From Trileptium ribeirensis (taxonomy: Eukaryota > Nematoda > Enoplea > Enoplida > Thoracostomopsidae): DNA of 64,000 bases. The position numbers were made by a program, and so were the translations under genes. The DNA lies in NCBI GenBank assembly GCA_030248225.1, contig JASANE010007433.1, positions 1 to 64,000 on the forward strand, written 5' to 3'. Of the stretch, positions 46,837 through 56,500 are shown piece after piece (the first letter of the stretch is position 1; the number at the start of each line of letters is the position of its first letter). The notes under the pieces are model-generated. The model did not search any database, was not told the DNA's origin, and worked only from the letters and a program-made list of their open reading frames with translations.

Positions 46837-46960
46837 TCATTGGCAAAAATATATTCTTCGATCGTAAATATTATAACATCTAGTGTTTGCTGCTCGGAAA
46901 GTCTTAGTGGTGCCGAGTTTTGAAATTGGTTTTGCTCGATCGAAATTTGTAACTTTTGAT
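46837..46960 (-). CDS. Candidate terminal exon, unidentified gene
   Basis: A strong acceptor TTATGTCTTCTAG is followed by 40 open codons (TNFDRAKPISKLGTTKTF, then RCYNIYDRRIYFCQ) to TGA at 46837. A second frame over the same bases stays open to 46812 (LQISIEQNQFQNSAPLRL), so the frame cannot be decided. No family recognised. Confidence 0.28.
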
Positions 46961-47904
46961 CTAGAAGACATAATAAAAATTGGTAGAAGAACACAACATT
47001 CGATTATAATCATATACATAATTTTATTCGATAATTCCCCCTTCTTTCACGCTACAAATACCTAAGGATGACCGTGGGCTCAAGGACATGACCCAAGGTT
47101 CTCTTGGGGATATCGGTTACGAATAAAAGCTCGTACCAGCTATTTGAAAGCTAATAGCAAATGAAGTACGTAAACGAAAGACTGCCACTGATAACGGACA
47201 TCCTCGGTGGTAAGCAGAAAAGCCATCACATCAGTGCGTAATAAAGATACTATTATGATCATCTCTCATACTTATTACTTCTTATGAGTTTGTTTTTGTT
47301 GGAAATTGTAATAATTCATAAGGACGTTATATTGGTTAGCATCATAACAGTGCACATCAACTCTGACGACATAAATCTCCACTGGCCTACCCATTGGTCA
47401 GGGCATACAGAAAATTGTAAAGTCTCTACAATGTGTAACGACAAGTTTTATATAGAACCAGTTTTACGAAGAACAATTATTTAGCAATTCATGAAACACG
47501 ATTATTCAGCAAACTAGTTTGACTTAGCTAGGTCTTTTATTTAAATTAGATAGCAGATATAAGCCCAAGCAATTCGTCCTTAGGTTCTGTTACCGCTTGT
47601 TACGTTGTCACAGGCAGGAACACACGTAACGCCGTGTTCTGATGCCGAAGACTGAAGACTTAAGAACTGAACAATGATATTTGATTATATTTGACAATAC
47701 AATACCACTTATACAATTAATTAATAAACACAACAATTAAGACAATTAATACAATGATTATTACGCATAGTAATAGTATATCGTTTATTACCGGTCATTG
47801 GATGTTGCAGCACGAAGGAGTTTGCATCTGGGGTCAAGTCCATCGTCGCGAGCCCAACCAATATAGCGTAACCTGACTGCAATATCCTTTGCCAGCCTTA
47901 TAAT

Positions 47905-48125
47905 AATAATAAAACATTTGTAACGTAACGCGCCTTTTCGCAGAAGCGTGACAAAAGCGCAGAATAATAAATATCAGTCAGGTAAAGATGTCATGTTATA
48001 AACAATTCATATTCATGCAGCTGGTGACAGATGAGTTTTCAGCTTAGATTGGAACTGAACTAAATCAAGGTTCGGATTTCGTAACGCACTTGGCAGGTTG
48101 TTACATTCCGAGTGTGGACCGTTTG
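47905..48125 (-). mobile_element. LINE 3' fragment (L2/CR1 type)
   Basis: On the minus strand this gives GPHSECNNLPSALRNPNLDLVQFQSKLKTHLS-like sequence in pieces (NNLPSALRN, QFQSKLKTHL), then the family 3' hairpin (GCGCTTTTGTCACGC, CTGCGAAAAGGCGCG) and a (TTA)n tail. It matches the end of the 53.6-kb LINE but is more diverged. Confidence 0.7.
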
Positions 48126-48192
48126 TTTCACTGATTATAATTAATAACTTTTATTTGAAATGCTTATAAAAACCCATTCCAGAACACCAAAA

Positions 48193-48395
48193 TATAAATG
48201 AGCATTTATAACAAATGAGCTAATAAAATGCTACCTGAAACAGCTTTCAATTCAGATATTCATAATGAGCATTTATAACAAATGAACTAATAAAATGCTA
48301 CCTGAAACAGCTTTCAATTCAGATATTCATAATGAGCATTTATAACAAATGAACTAATAAAATGCTACTTGAAACAGCTTTCAATTCAGATATAC
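48193..48395. repeat. Tandem repeat, 67 bp x 3
   Basis: ATGAGCATTTATAACAAATG recurs at 48198, 48265 and 48332, each followed by AATAAAATGCTACYTGAAAC. Units are almost identical. Confidence 0.85.
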
Positions 48396-49361
48396 TCTGT
48401 TTCAACTAAACACAACCTGGTAATTTGGACACTACCACTTTCAACCACATTCAAAATTTGACACAGTCTCTTAAAAACTACAATTGATGTAGAAACAATC
48501 TTTGTACTAACGTTTTAGGCAAATATTTAAATTAGTTTGTTCTAGCTAAATACAATAAAAAATGCTAATGTATATTGTATGTGAACACCCACTTATATAA
48601 CCCCCTTTTCAGCAAGTGGAACCTCCGAAAATATCAGTATTATTCAGAGATTTTGAGTATTCGGATTCGGTGTCTGATTCCTTTTATCTTTGTGCTGGTC
48701 TTTACCGTACAATTTCTGGATGTTCTGGGTAATTCTTAGAACACATTCCTGCAACAGAATACGCACAAACCGAAGCACCGCTGCAATTGCAACATATCAA
48801 TAGCATAGTTAAGTTTCAATGAAAAAAAATACAAATAAACAGAACATATAAAATGAAAACTATAGCGAGTGTATAAATAGCTTTGAGCTTGTATATACCA
48901 CGTTTTTCCCGGAAGCTGTTGAAAAAGTGAGTTAACAGAACACGTCATTAAATCCTGTAACGTGATTCCTGCGTTTCCATTTTGTCTTCTCATTTGAAAA
49001 GGAATATTTATGCTCTATCCTACAATTAAATACGGATAAATAGTTCCTTCTTCAATAGAGCAAATAACTGATTTTAGTAGTACGATAAAGTTAAAACGGA
49101 ATCTAAAAAATATTTCGGCTATATTAAACAGTCTCAACACATTCTAATGATTTAAGTGACATAAAACATTTGTATATACTTAACAACATATCTTGGTATT
49201 AAATGTAACAAATTTAACTATTATACTAGTTTTATCTGCCTGTACGTACTACTTGCGACACTTTAATAATATCTACAATAATATAGCCATATTACAACTA
49301 CCACAGGCAACCATATATTGTTCTGTACTTAACAGAAAATCCTGAATATGAGTAAAAAACA

Positions 49362-49883
49362 TCACTCAGACTCAATTCGATCAAACGGGTCGTACCACCG
49401 CCATTTAAGTGTAACTGTCGTAGAAAATCGTTCATGCAGCGGTTCTACCTGTATTACAGTACAGTTTCGAGGAAATTCGTTCTGGCACTATGCATCCCAT
49501 AGCATATTGTTGTAGCTCAATAAGTGACTACCAATACGATCTCTGTTGTTTCCCGGTCGGTTCATTAGCTGTGTAACATAAAGTTCGCATCCTGGATTTT
49601 GCGAACAAAATTCTGTAGCTAGTTTTTCTATTGTTTTAATCATACGAATAGGTCCTTTACGAGGTTTGCCGTCTCGACTTGCAATATTGTTCGTTCCAGT
49701 ACAAACAACTATTTTGCGAAAGTACTCACCTATGATAAAACGTAGAGCGTGGAAAATGTACTGCACTGTAGCACCCGATACTAAAACACAGGCTGTTTTT
49801 GCTCCAAGTCTTTGCGATACATGGTTGAACGGAACAATTTTCAGAAGGGAATCCCCTATGATAAGAATTGACGGAAGAATGTT
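49362..49883 (-). pseudogene. SGNH/GDSL-type hydrolase domain with in-frame stop
   Basis: The frame after the stop at 49884 begins LPSILIIGDSLLK, the block I GDS motif of SGNH hydrolases (esterases/lipases). It continues VSGATVQYIF, then VVCTGTNN (the block III GTND-like motif) and ELYVTQLMNRPG. A TAG at 49488 interrupts it, but the same frame goes on to WRWYDPFDRIESE and a TGA at 49362. The usual block V DxxH is replaced by DPFDRI, so the catalytic His is not evident. Only about 36 bp separate the NADAR stop from the first SGNH codon. SGNH domains are known in ORF1 of some CR1 LINEs; here one sits behind gypsy pol and NADAR. Confidence 0.6.
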
Positions 49884-49919
49884 TTAATTATGCGACAGGT
49901 GGGGTCGACGCAAATTCAT

Positions 49920-50324
49920 TTAAATCCGGCCGGATTCTTTACCAGGCGGACCCCAAAATTTGTTCGACGGATTGTCTTCTATCAACTCTGCTTCTCCGGT
50001 TTTAAACAATGTGTTCTGTAGGTTAGGATTTTGCTTAAACTTTTCGTAATCAAGACGAAGCATAATTAACCCTCGGTCTGTGCGCCATCTACTTGCATGT
50101 TTGTTTTTGATTTCGCGGGCCAGTCGTTTCGCGTCGATACGTGAACAAACTCCTAATAGACGCAATGCCAAACCATTATCTTCTCCAAGGTAAGCTTTGC
50201 TATACTGGTACGTTTGTTCCACACTCTCCCAGTACCGATCCCTAAGTGTGAAACACCGGTGAAGATGCGAAAAGGGGTTTTCTTGCCAAAATACCGAATT
50301 TGGGCCTAAAGTAAAACAAATTTT
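49920..50324 (-). CDS. NADAR (YbiA/DUF1768-like) domain in a retroelement
   Basis: Open from 50324 to the TAA at 49920; the first recognisable residues are at about 50306. The sequence shows FWQENPFSHLHRCFTL, YWESVEQTYQYSKAYLG, then DAKRLAREIK, LDYEKFKQNPNLQNTL, TGEAELIEDNPSNKFWG. These are the conserved blocks of the NADAR superfamily (PFSNF, S(V/E)E(Q/H)xYQxxKA, KFxQNPxLxxxLxxTGxxxLxExxPxDxxWG), which includes E. coli YbiA; members are N-glycosidases acting on NAD/ADP-ribose or riboflavin-pathway intermediates. The whole domain, with its central glutamate, appears intact. No ATG begins it, so it was either part of a polyprotein or follows an intron; TTTTACTTTAG just upstream resembles an acceptor. 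The gypsy pol lies upstream and an SGNH domain follows. Confidence 0.72.
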   Translation of the reverse strand, partial: KICFTLGPNSVFWQENPFSHLHRCFTLRDRYWESVEQTYQYSKAYLGEDNGLALRLLGVCSRIDAKRLAREIKNKHASRWRTDRGLIMLRLDYEKFKQNPNLQNTLFKTGEAELIEDNPSNKFWGPPGKESGRI

Positions 50325-50473
50325 TTAAAATAAAGAATATTGCAATACAACATCTTGCATCTACGACGAAAGCCTCAACTACGAGAATATGTACCACAAT
50401 CATTCAGCTTCGCATTGGAAAATATTATTTATGTTTATTATGAATTTCCCATTATTAAGTTTTAATCAGAAAT

Positions 50474-50854
50474 TTACAAAAAGACTTTATGTAGTGGTTT
50501 TCCCTTTCCATAATAAGCAGTTGCTAGCTTAGTTGCGTTTTGTAAACCAAAGTGTTTTGTTACTTTAGATTTAAAAATTGATGAATTCGTTGGTTCCACA
50601 AAAGCAAACTTGTTTGTACTAAAAAATTGAGCCGTGACCCTATGTTTGGAGGGCGGTTTCCGCCTTTTCAGCGGAGAGTTTCTAACCCTAACAATACGAT
50701 CTGGCCACTTTGGATAATTTGAAAATTTTGCGAATACAACGTCATCTTCCACAAATTTTTTAGGGTTAATTTCCGAATTATTTTTTTCATTTTGAATGTC
50801 AAGATATCCTTTCCGTTCTTTTGACAAACCTGGCGTGGTTGTATTTTTATCCAA
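50474..50854 (-). CDS. PWWP-like domain downstream of gypsy integrase
   Basis: A 126-codon ORF. Residues 1-35 are a charged linker. From about residue 36 the pattern EDDVVFAKFSNYPKWPDRIV, then VTAQFFSTNKFAFVEPTN, closely follows the PWWP fold (xxLxFAKMxGYPxWPAxV, then VxFFGTxxxAxVxxxxI) found in chromatin readers such as LEDGF/HDGF. PWWP domains bind methylated histone tails and DNA. Its frame continues upstream into the integrase tail (STDRVKPAF), so it was probably the C-terminal end of pol, in the place where chromoviruses carry a chromodomain. A targeting role is my inference. The ORF ends at TAA 50474; a donor-like GTAAAT overlaps this stop. Confidence 0.6.
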   Translation of the reverse strand: MDKNTTTPGLSKERKGYLDIQNEKNNSEINPKKFVEDDVVFAKFSNYPKWPDRIVRVRNSPLKRRKPPSKHRVTAQFFSTNKFAFVEPTNSSIFKSKVTKHFGLQNATKLATAYYGKGKPLHKVFL

Positions 50855-51325
50855 AATAAAAGCTGGTTTTACGCGATCAGTTGATAATTTTCCGCAATAT
50901 TATCGTGTTCAATTGTCACTGTTTTCTCGTCACGATATAAAACCTTATATGGGCTGATGAACCGATTAGAAATAGAAGTTCTTGGCCGTATATCCCTTAA
51001 CCAGACATGCGTTGCTGATTTCAAACTCTTTGGGACGTAATAAGCGTTTGTGTACTTTCGGTTTGGTGCCGGAAATTGTCTAACAGATTTAAAAATTTAT
51101 CTACGAACTCAGCAGTTAGTCTAATAATAGCCGGTGCACTGATTTCGAAATAATCTGCTGGTAAACTTAAATTTGAACCATACACAAGTTATGCGGGCAG
51201 AATCCCTCACGGCCAATGGCCGATCTGAGACCAAGCATTACCATTGGTAATGCTTGAAACCAGTTAAGGTTCGAAGAACATTTAGTTCGCAATGCACTCT
51301 TTAAAGTTCGATGAAATCTCTCGAT
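50855..51325 (-). pseudogene. Gypsy integrase C-terminal region in broken frames
   Basis: Between the integrase core and the PWWP-like ORF, three frames in succession give integrase tail features: ERFHRTLKSAL, WFQALPMVMLGLRSAIG, YGSNLSLPADYF, HVWLRDIRPR, ISPYKVLYRDEKTVTIE and finally STDRVKPAFIL. That is the usual order of the post-core helix and the GPY/F-like SH3 module of gypsy integrases. At least three frameshifts break it. The last piece runs, in frame, straight into the PWWP-like ORF, which shows the two were one polyprotein. Confidence 0.75.
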
Positions 51326-52182
51326 CGCTCATTACACTGCGGATGATAAGATGTTGTTCTTTTACGGCGTGTACCTAAATCCTGCATTAGTACACTCCAG
51401 AGAGATGATTCAAACTGTTTTCCCCGATCAGAGATCAGTACTCGTGGCACCCCGAATCCGCTTATCCAACAGTGTAAAAATGTAGTTGCAACAGTTTCTG
51501 CTGAAATATCTTTTACTGGAACAGCTTCTGCCCAACGCGTGAACCGATCTACCATGGTAACCAAGTAGTGGAACCCGTTTGACGACGGTAGTGGGCCTAC
51601 TATGTCAATGTGCACCGTACGGAATCTGCTTGTAGTAGGTATTTGACCTAACGAGCCTCGAATGTGCTTCGTAACTTTTGCTTTTTGACACTGTTGGCAA
51701 CATTTCATCCATTTTTTAACCTCGCGACTCATTCCACGCCATACATATCTCTGTTTGATCAGATTCAATGTCGGCCGCAATCCTGAATGCGAAAGGCCAT
51801 GAATTTGATTAAATACATGATACCTAAGCTCAGGTGGTAATACTGGTCGAAAGTACCGATCGAAAATAAGTTTCTGTCCCTCAAGTTCACATTCTACTAT
51901 AGGCGACGACTGAAATTCTTCATGTGTTTTTGACAAAATTTGAGCGCAAGCTACATCAGCTAGTGTTACTGCTTTACACTTTTGAACATCCCGAGACAGT
52001 GTGTCAGCGACTATGTTTTCTGATCCTGATATGTGTTTTAGAATACAATTGTACTCTGAAATATACGATAACCAGCGTGCTTGCCGCGGGCTTGCGTTTG
52101 TCATATTCATAGCATCCACTGGTGGTTTATGATCGGTGATCACTACAAAATTACAACCCATTAACGAGTTCAAGTGTTTCAA
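51301..52182 (-). pseudogene. Ty3/gypsy RNase H end and integrase (broken)
   Basis: Open for 293 codons. Residues 1-64 are the RNase H end (ITDHKP, then ADTLSR). The integrase zinc finger follows, with H128, H132, C162 and C165 (HGLSH, CCQQC), then the catalytic core with D193 (HIDIVGPLP), D252 (LISDRGKQF) and E285 (HPQCNE). A single-base deletion just after the catalytic glutamate throws the frame off and ends the ORF, while the neighbouring frame continues with ERFHRTLKSAL. All three catalytic acids are therefore present but the protein is truncated. It would have joined element cDNA to host DNA. Confidence 0.92.
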
Positions 52183-52244
52183 GCTTAGACAAATAGCTAG
52201 GCGTTCCCGGTCAAAAGCTGATTTTTTTTAGATTCCAACTCAGA

Positions 52245-52646
52245 TTATTTTCGTGAGAAGAACGCGAGTGGTTGCTTTTCGCCTGATGCTTTTATCTGTT
52301 GTAAAACAGCGCCAACGGCGGTATTTGAAGCATCTGTTTTAAGTTCGAACAACGTGTTTTTCAGCGGGAACGCAAGCTTCACGCACTGACGTAACGCCTT
52401 CTTAAGATCGCTAAATGCAGATCGTGCTTCAGCATTGAAAATGAGTTTTGCTGTTATTCTTTTTGCATTTCGCGTAAGGTCAGTTAGTGGGGCTGCAATT
52501 CTTGAGAAACTGGGTACGAAATGGAGATAATATCCGACCATACCCATGAAACATCTAAGTGCACGCACGTCAGTAGGCTCTGCAATGCGGTTGATAGCTT
52601 CAATGCGATCAGCTGGGGGTTCAAAACCTTTCCTTCCAATCTGCAT
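52245..52646 (-). pseudogene. Ty3/gypsy reverse transcriptase thumb and RNase H start
   Basis: Continues the same pol after a frame change at about 52650-52713. It has GRKGFEPPADRIEAI and VRALRCFMGMVGYYLHFVPSFS, the RT thumb, then FELKTDASNTAVGAVLQQ, the RNase H start with its first catalytic aspartate, ending PLAFFSRK. The stop and frame change after this point (52183-52244) interrupt RNase H. It is part of the decayed gypsy polyprotein and has no independent function. Confidence 0.88.
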
Positions 52647-52713
52647 GCAAAGAAAATTTACTGTTGTTTGAAAAACTTACATTTCTTAGGTTTAACGCGC
52701 AGCGAATACTGTT

Positions 52714-53280
52714 TTAAACGCTGAAAACAGATTCCAGATGTAATAGGTGTTCAGAATTACTCTTACTAGCTATCAAAATGTCGTCCAAATACGCTTTCGC
52801 AAAACGTAAGTCTATTTGAAAACTTTGCGCTGCGTTACGAAGACCAAACGGCATACGTCGATAAATGAAAAGTCTAAACGGTTTGGTGATAGCCGTTTTT
52901 GACTGATCTTCAGACGCCACAGGTATCTGATGATACGCTGACAACAAATCTAACTTGGAAAATATCGTGCAGCCATGCAAATCGTTTGTTATATCCAAGA
53001 TATTTGGCATTGGATAACGATCTGGAACTGTCTGCTTGTTCAACTGCCTGTAGTCGCCGCATGGACGCCATGGATCAGCTGGATCTGTCTTCATCATCAT
53101 ATGCAGTGGTGAAGCGTATAAAGACTCACTTCGATAAACAATTCCTTGAATTTTTAACTTAGAAAAATATTCACGTGCAATTTTTAGTTTCCCCCAAATA
53201 ATTTACGCGGCTTACAAAAACAAGGAGGACCTTGTGTAACGTTTATATTCGTCATCGGATGTGATGTTTTGACATTAAGA
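52714..53280 (-). pseudogene. Ty3/gypsy reverse transcriptase, N-terminal half (broken)
   Basis: Reverse transcriptase of an LTR-type element, responsible for making element cDNA. The sequence shows the pre-RT motif [12 protein letters not shown], then [45 protein letters not shown] and the catalytic YLDD within [12 protein letters not shown]. There is a frameshift near 53190, between the leader motif and the main domain. Roughly ten residues that normally separate AAQ(S/T)FQ from the YLDD box are missing, so the enzyme would be inactive. Everything upstream (gag, protease, 5' LTR) is absent, replaced by a LINE scrap. Confidence 0.88.
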
Positions 53281-53297
53281 TTTAACCCACTAAATAT

Positions 53298-53430
53298 ATT
53301 GTTTCTTGTTAGATCGTTTCGGAGTACTCGTTCATTGGCATGTCGGGCCACTGACGACTGATTCAACATATCAGCAATGTAAGATGGCGTGTTTGAGCTT
53401 AAAGCATTATAAATGAGTACTTTTGCAAAT
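53298..53430 (-). mobile_element. LINE C-terminal scrap joined to gypsy pol
   Basis: The frame reads KVLIYNALSSNTPSYIADM and then ANERVLRNDLTRN, closely matching the corresponding part of the 53578-56640 LINE (LLVYNALSVNSPTYIADM, ANERVLRIDMTRN). It stops abruptly and changes within the same open frame into gypsy pol ([18 protein letters not shown]). The LINE 3' end is missing, and so is the gypsy sequence upstream of pol, so the joint marks an insertion or recombination between two elements. Confidence 0.75.
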
Positions 53431-53577
53431 ATAACACAACATAGAGCGCAAATATAAATAAACATGACTTACGAGACCAGTCAATGAATGAATTAAATCA
53501 GAAAAAGGGGTAAATCCACTTATGTTTCTGATTGCATATTACGATCAAATTTTAAAAATCTGGTTAAATCAACTTTA

Positions 53578-56500
53578 TCAACAACAACAACAACAACAAT
53601 GAATTTATAACGCGCTTTTTTCGCAGGAGCGTTGCAGAAGCGCAAAAAGAGAATGTAATGATACGTGTACAGTATGAAAAATTGTCATGTCATTGGGAAT
53701 AAATGAGTCTTTAGTTTAGATTTGAATTGAGTAATTTCAAGATCACGATTTCTCAATGTGGCTGGCAGTTTATTCCTTTCTGAGGGTCCCAAAAATTGAA
53801 AACTGCCATTTCTTGTCATATCAATACGCAATACCCGTTCGTTGGCAAGTCGCGATCCTGTTGAGTTTGTGAGCATGTCGGCAATATATGTCGGACTGTT
53901 GACACTGAGTGCGTTGTATACCAGTAAGAGAATCTTGTATTGAATGCGTCGGTCAAGAGGCAACCAATGAAGATTTCTCAAAACAGGTGTTATATGGTCT
54001 TGTCGACGGGCCATCGATACTATTCTTGCCGCTGAATGTAGAAGCCGACGGAGAGGCAAGAGGCTAGCACTGGGCAGTCCACAGTATAGCGCATTGCAGT
54101 AGTCGATTCGTGACATGACGAAAGCTCTGGAGATAGAATGTGAAGTATCTACATCAAGACGGTTTCGTATTCTGTTTATTTCTTTTAGCTGCCACGTACA
54201 TACACCTGCAAGCTCGGCTATGTGCTTTTGAAATGACAGTTTTTTGTCTAAGGTTACGCCTAGTACCTTGATTGTCTCCGAAGGAATAAGTATTTCTTTG
54301 CCGACAGTAATTGACTGGTCGGTGTACTGCTGACGAGTGAAATAAATAATTCCGGTTTTAGAATTATTAAGCTTCAGTTTATTGTTGTAAAACCAATTGT
54401 TCAAAGATCCAAACAATCGTTGTACTTCTGATATCACCTGATCGCTATCTTTAGGGAAGAAAGTTTTATATACCTGAATATCATCGGCATAGCAGTGAAC
54501 ATCGAAACCAGCTGCGTCGATCAATTCTAGTACCGGCGCCATGTAGATGTTGAAAAGCACCGGTCCAATTACACTTCCTTGTGGCACGCCGCTCAGCAAC
54601 GGTGTATTGTCTGACATTGTTGTTCCGATTTGAACCCGTTGTTGGCGATTTGACAAATAGGATTTGAACCAAGCGAGCGAAGGCGAAGACAAGTTGATAT
54701 CTTGTAGTCGCTCAAGCAATGAATTGTGGTCAATCATGTCGAAAGCAGCCGACATGTCCAAGCTCATGAGGATGGTAATTTGTTTCCTGGCAAAGCCGGC
54801 TCGGATGTCGCTGCAGATTTTCAATAATGCAGTTTCAGTTGAATGTCCTTTACGGTATGCCGATTGATATTTTGATAGGTGATTGAAGTTGTTAATGTGA
54901 ATATTTAGCTGATCCATCACTACCCGCTCCATTAGTTTAGCGAGGTAGGATATGTTTGAGACTGGTCGAAAGTTGCTCATGTCTTTAGGATCAGCATTGC
55001 TGCGTTTAATTCGGGGATGAACAATGGCACTTTTTTCCTGAATACTAACAGTCCCAGTCCTAATAGATTCGTTAATGAGTGCAGTTATTGGGCGAGCCAG
55101 AACGGTTGCAAATTTTTTGCAGATGACTGGAGGCAATACGTCCAATGCACAGCATTTAGAGTTGCTAGTTTTGATCAGGTTGACAATGCTTTCTTCAGTT
55201 GTTGGAGTCAGCTGTAGAGGCGATACTTGTATGTCGCCTGAAGGGTGAAAAGGTTGTGAAGGAGGAAATTGAGAACAAATATCAGCGATTTTCTTAGAGA
55301 AAAATGTGGCAAAGTTATCAGCACGATCAGGAGAGATGCCTGTTTGCCGTTTCCGGTGAAACATTGCGTTTATTACTGTCCATTTTTTGTTGTTATTAAC
55401 TTGATTTATTTTGGACTTCCAGTAATAATTTAGCTTATGTTGGCAAAGGTTGCGGTAGAGTTTTTTCTGATTGTCATAGTTCAGTTTGGCAAGGTGACAG
55501 CGCGATTGTCTCCATAAGCGCTCTAATCGGCGTAATTTTACTTTTTCATGACGACATTCGCTATCATACCAAGGAGAGTCTGGTCGATCCTGCACAACTC
55601 GGGATTGTAAAGGAAGTTGTGTATTGACGATATTTGTTATAGAGTCGTAAAAGTAGCTGGTGCGGTCATCGAGAGAGCCATTTTGGGGTAGTTGAATTTG
55701 TGAGATGGCCGATTCGAAGGCATCATTATCAATGGTCGCCCAATTTCGATATTTTATTGTTTTTATACCTCTGTTTGTGTTTATATGACAATTAATCTTT
55801 GTGATAATCAACATATGATCCGAGATAGCACAATCTTTAATGTTTATGTGCGATACGAGATTGCTATTTTCAAGCGACATTACTAGATCTAGTATATTTC
55901 CTTGATCATGAGTGGGACCATTAACGTATTGAATCAGTCCGAACGACTTCATAATGTCGATGAAGATATCCGTAATTAAGGGTATGTTAAAGTCACCCAT
56001 TATTAGCAAATCTGTTGGATCTGTCGAGATATTGCTAAGGATATCAGTAAATTCAGCATAAAATATCGACAATGATGTTTGTGGAGGCCGATAAATTACG
56101 AGTAATGTCATTTGTCGTCTATCGAACTTTAGTGCCCCGCACATAAATTCGAATGTTGTGTATTGGAGTTCAGAAAAATCGCGTCGATCTTGATATTGGA
56201 GAGAGGATCTGTATATAATAGCAATTCCACCTCCACGACCAGTTTGTCTTGGCTTTCCGATGTTAGAAAAGTGTGTTGGTGTGCATTCATGGAGTGCAAC
56301 CGAGCAATTTTGACGCATCCACGTCTCGGTCAGTGCCAAGACATGAAGGTTGTTCGAGTTGATTGCGTTGCAAATAGCGGCTGATTTGTTTGCTAGAGAC
56401 CTGACGTTTAGCAAGCCGATGGCAGCAGAAGCACTTGTAATGTGCTGGCTGTTGCTTTGTGATAGTCAATAATTGTCAGTGTCGGTCACTCCATTGTGGG

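Larger units (their letters stand above)
49362..53290 (-). mobile_element. Decayed Ty3/gypsy element with PWWP-NADAR-SGNH 3' module
   Basis: All parts share one strand and follow in order: RT, RNase H, integrase, GPY/F-like tail, PWWP-like, NADAR, SGNH. No LTR, primer-binding site, gag or protease was recognised on either side. The upstream end is a junction with LINE sequence, and downstream (48400-49360) I see only AT-rich sequence. Degrees of decay are mixed: pol has several frameshifts and the SGNH part one stop, while PWWP-like and NADAR are each open. Confidence 0.7.
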
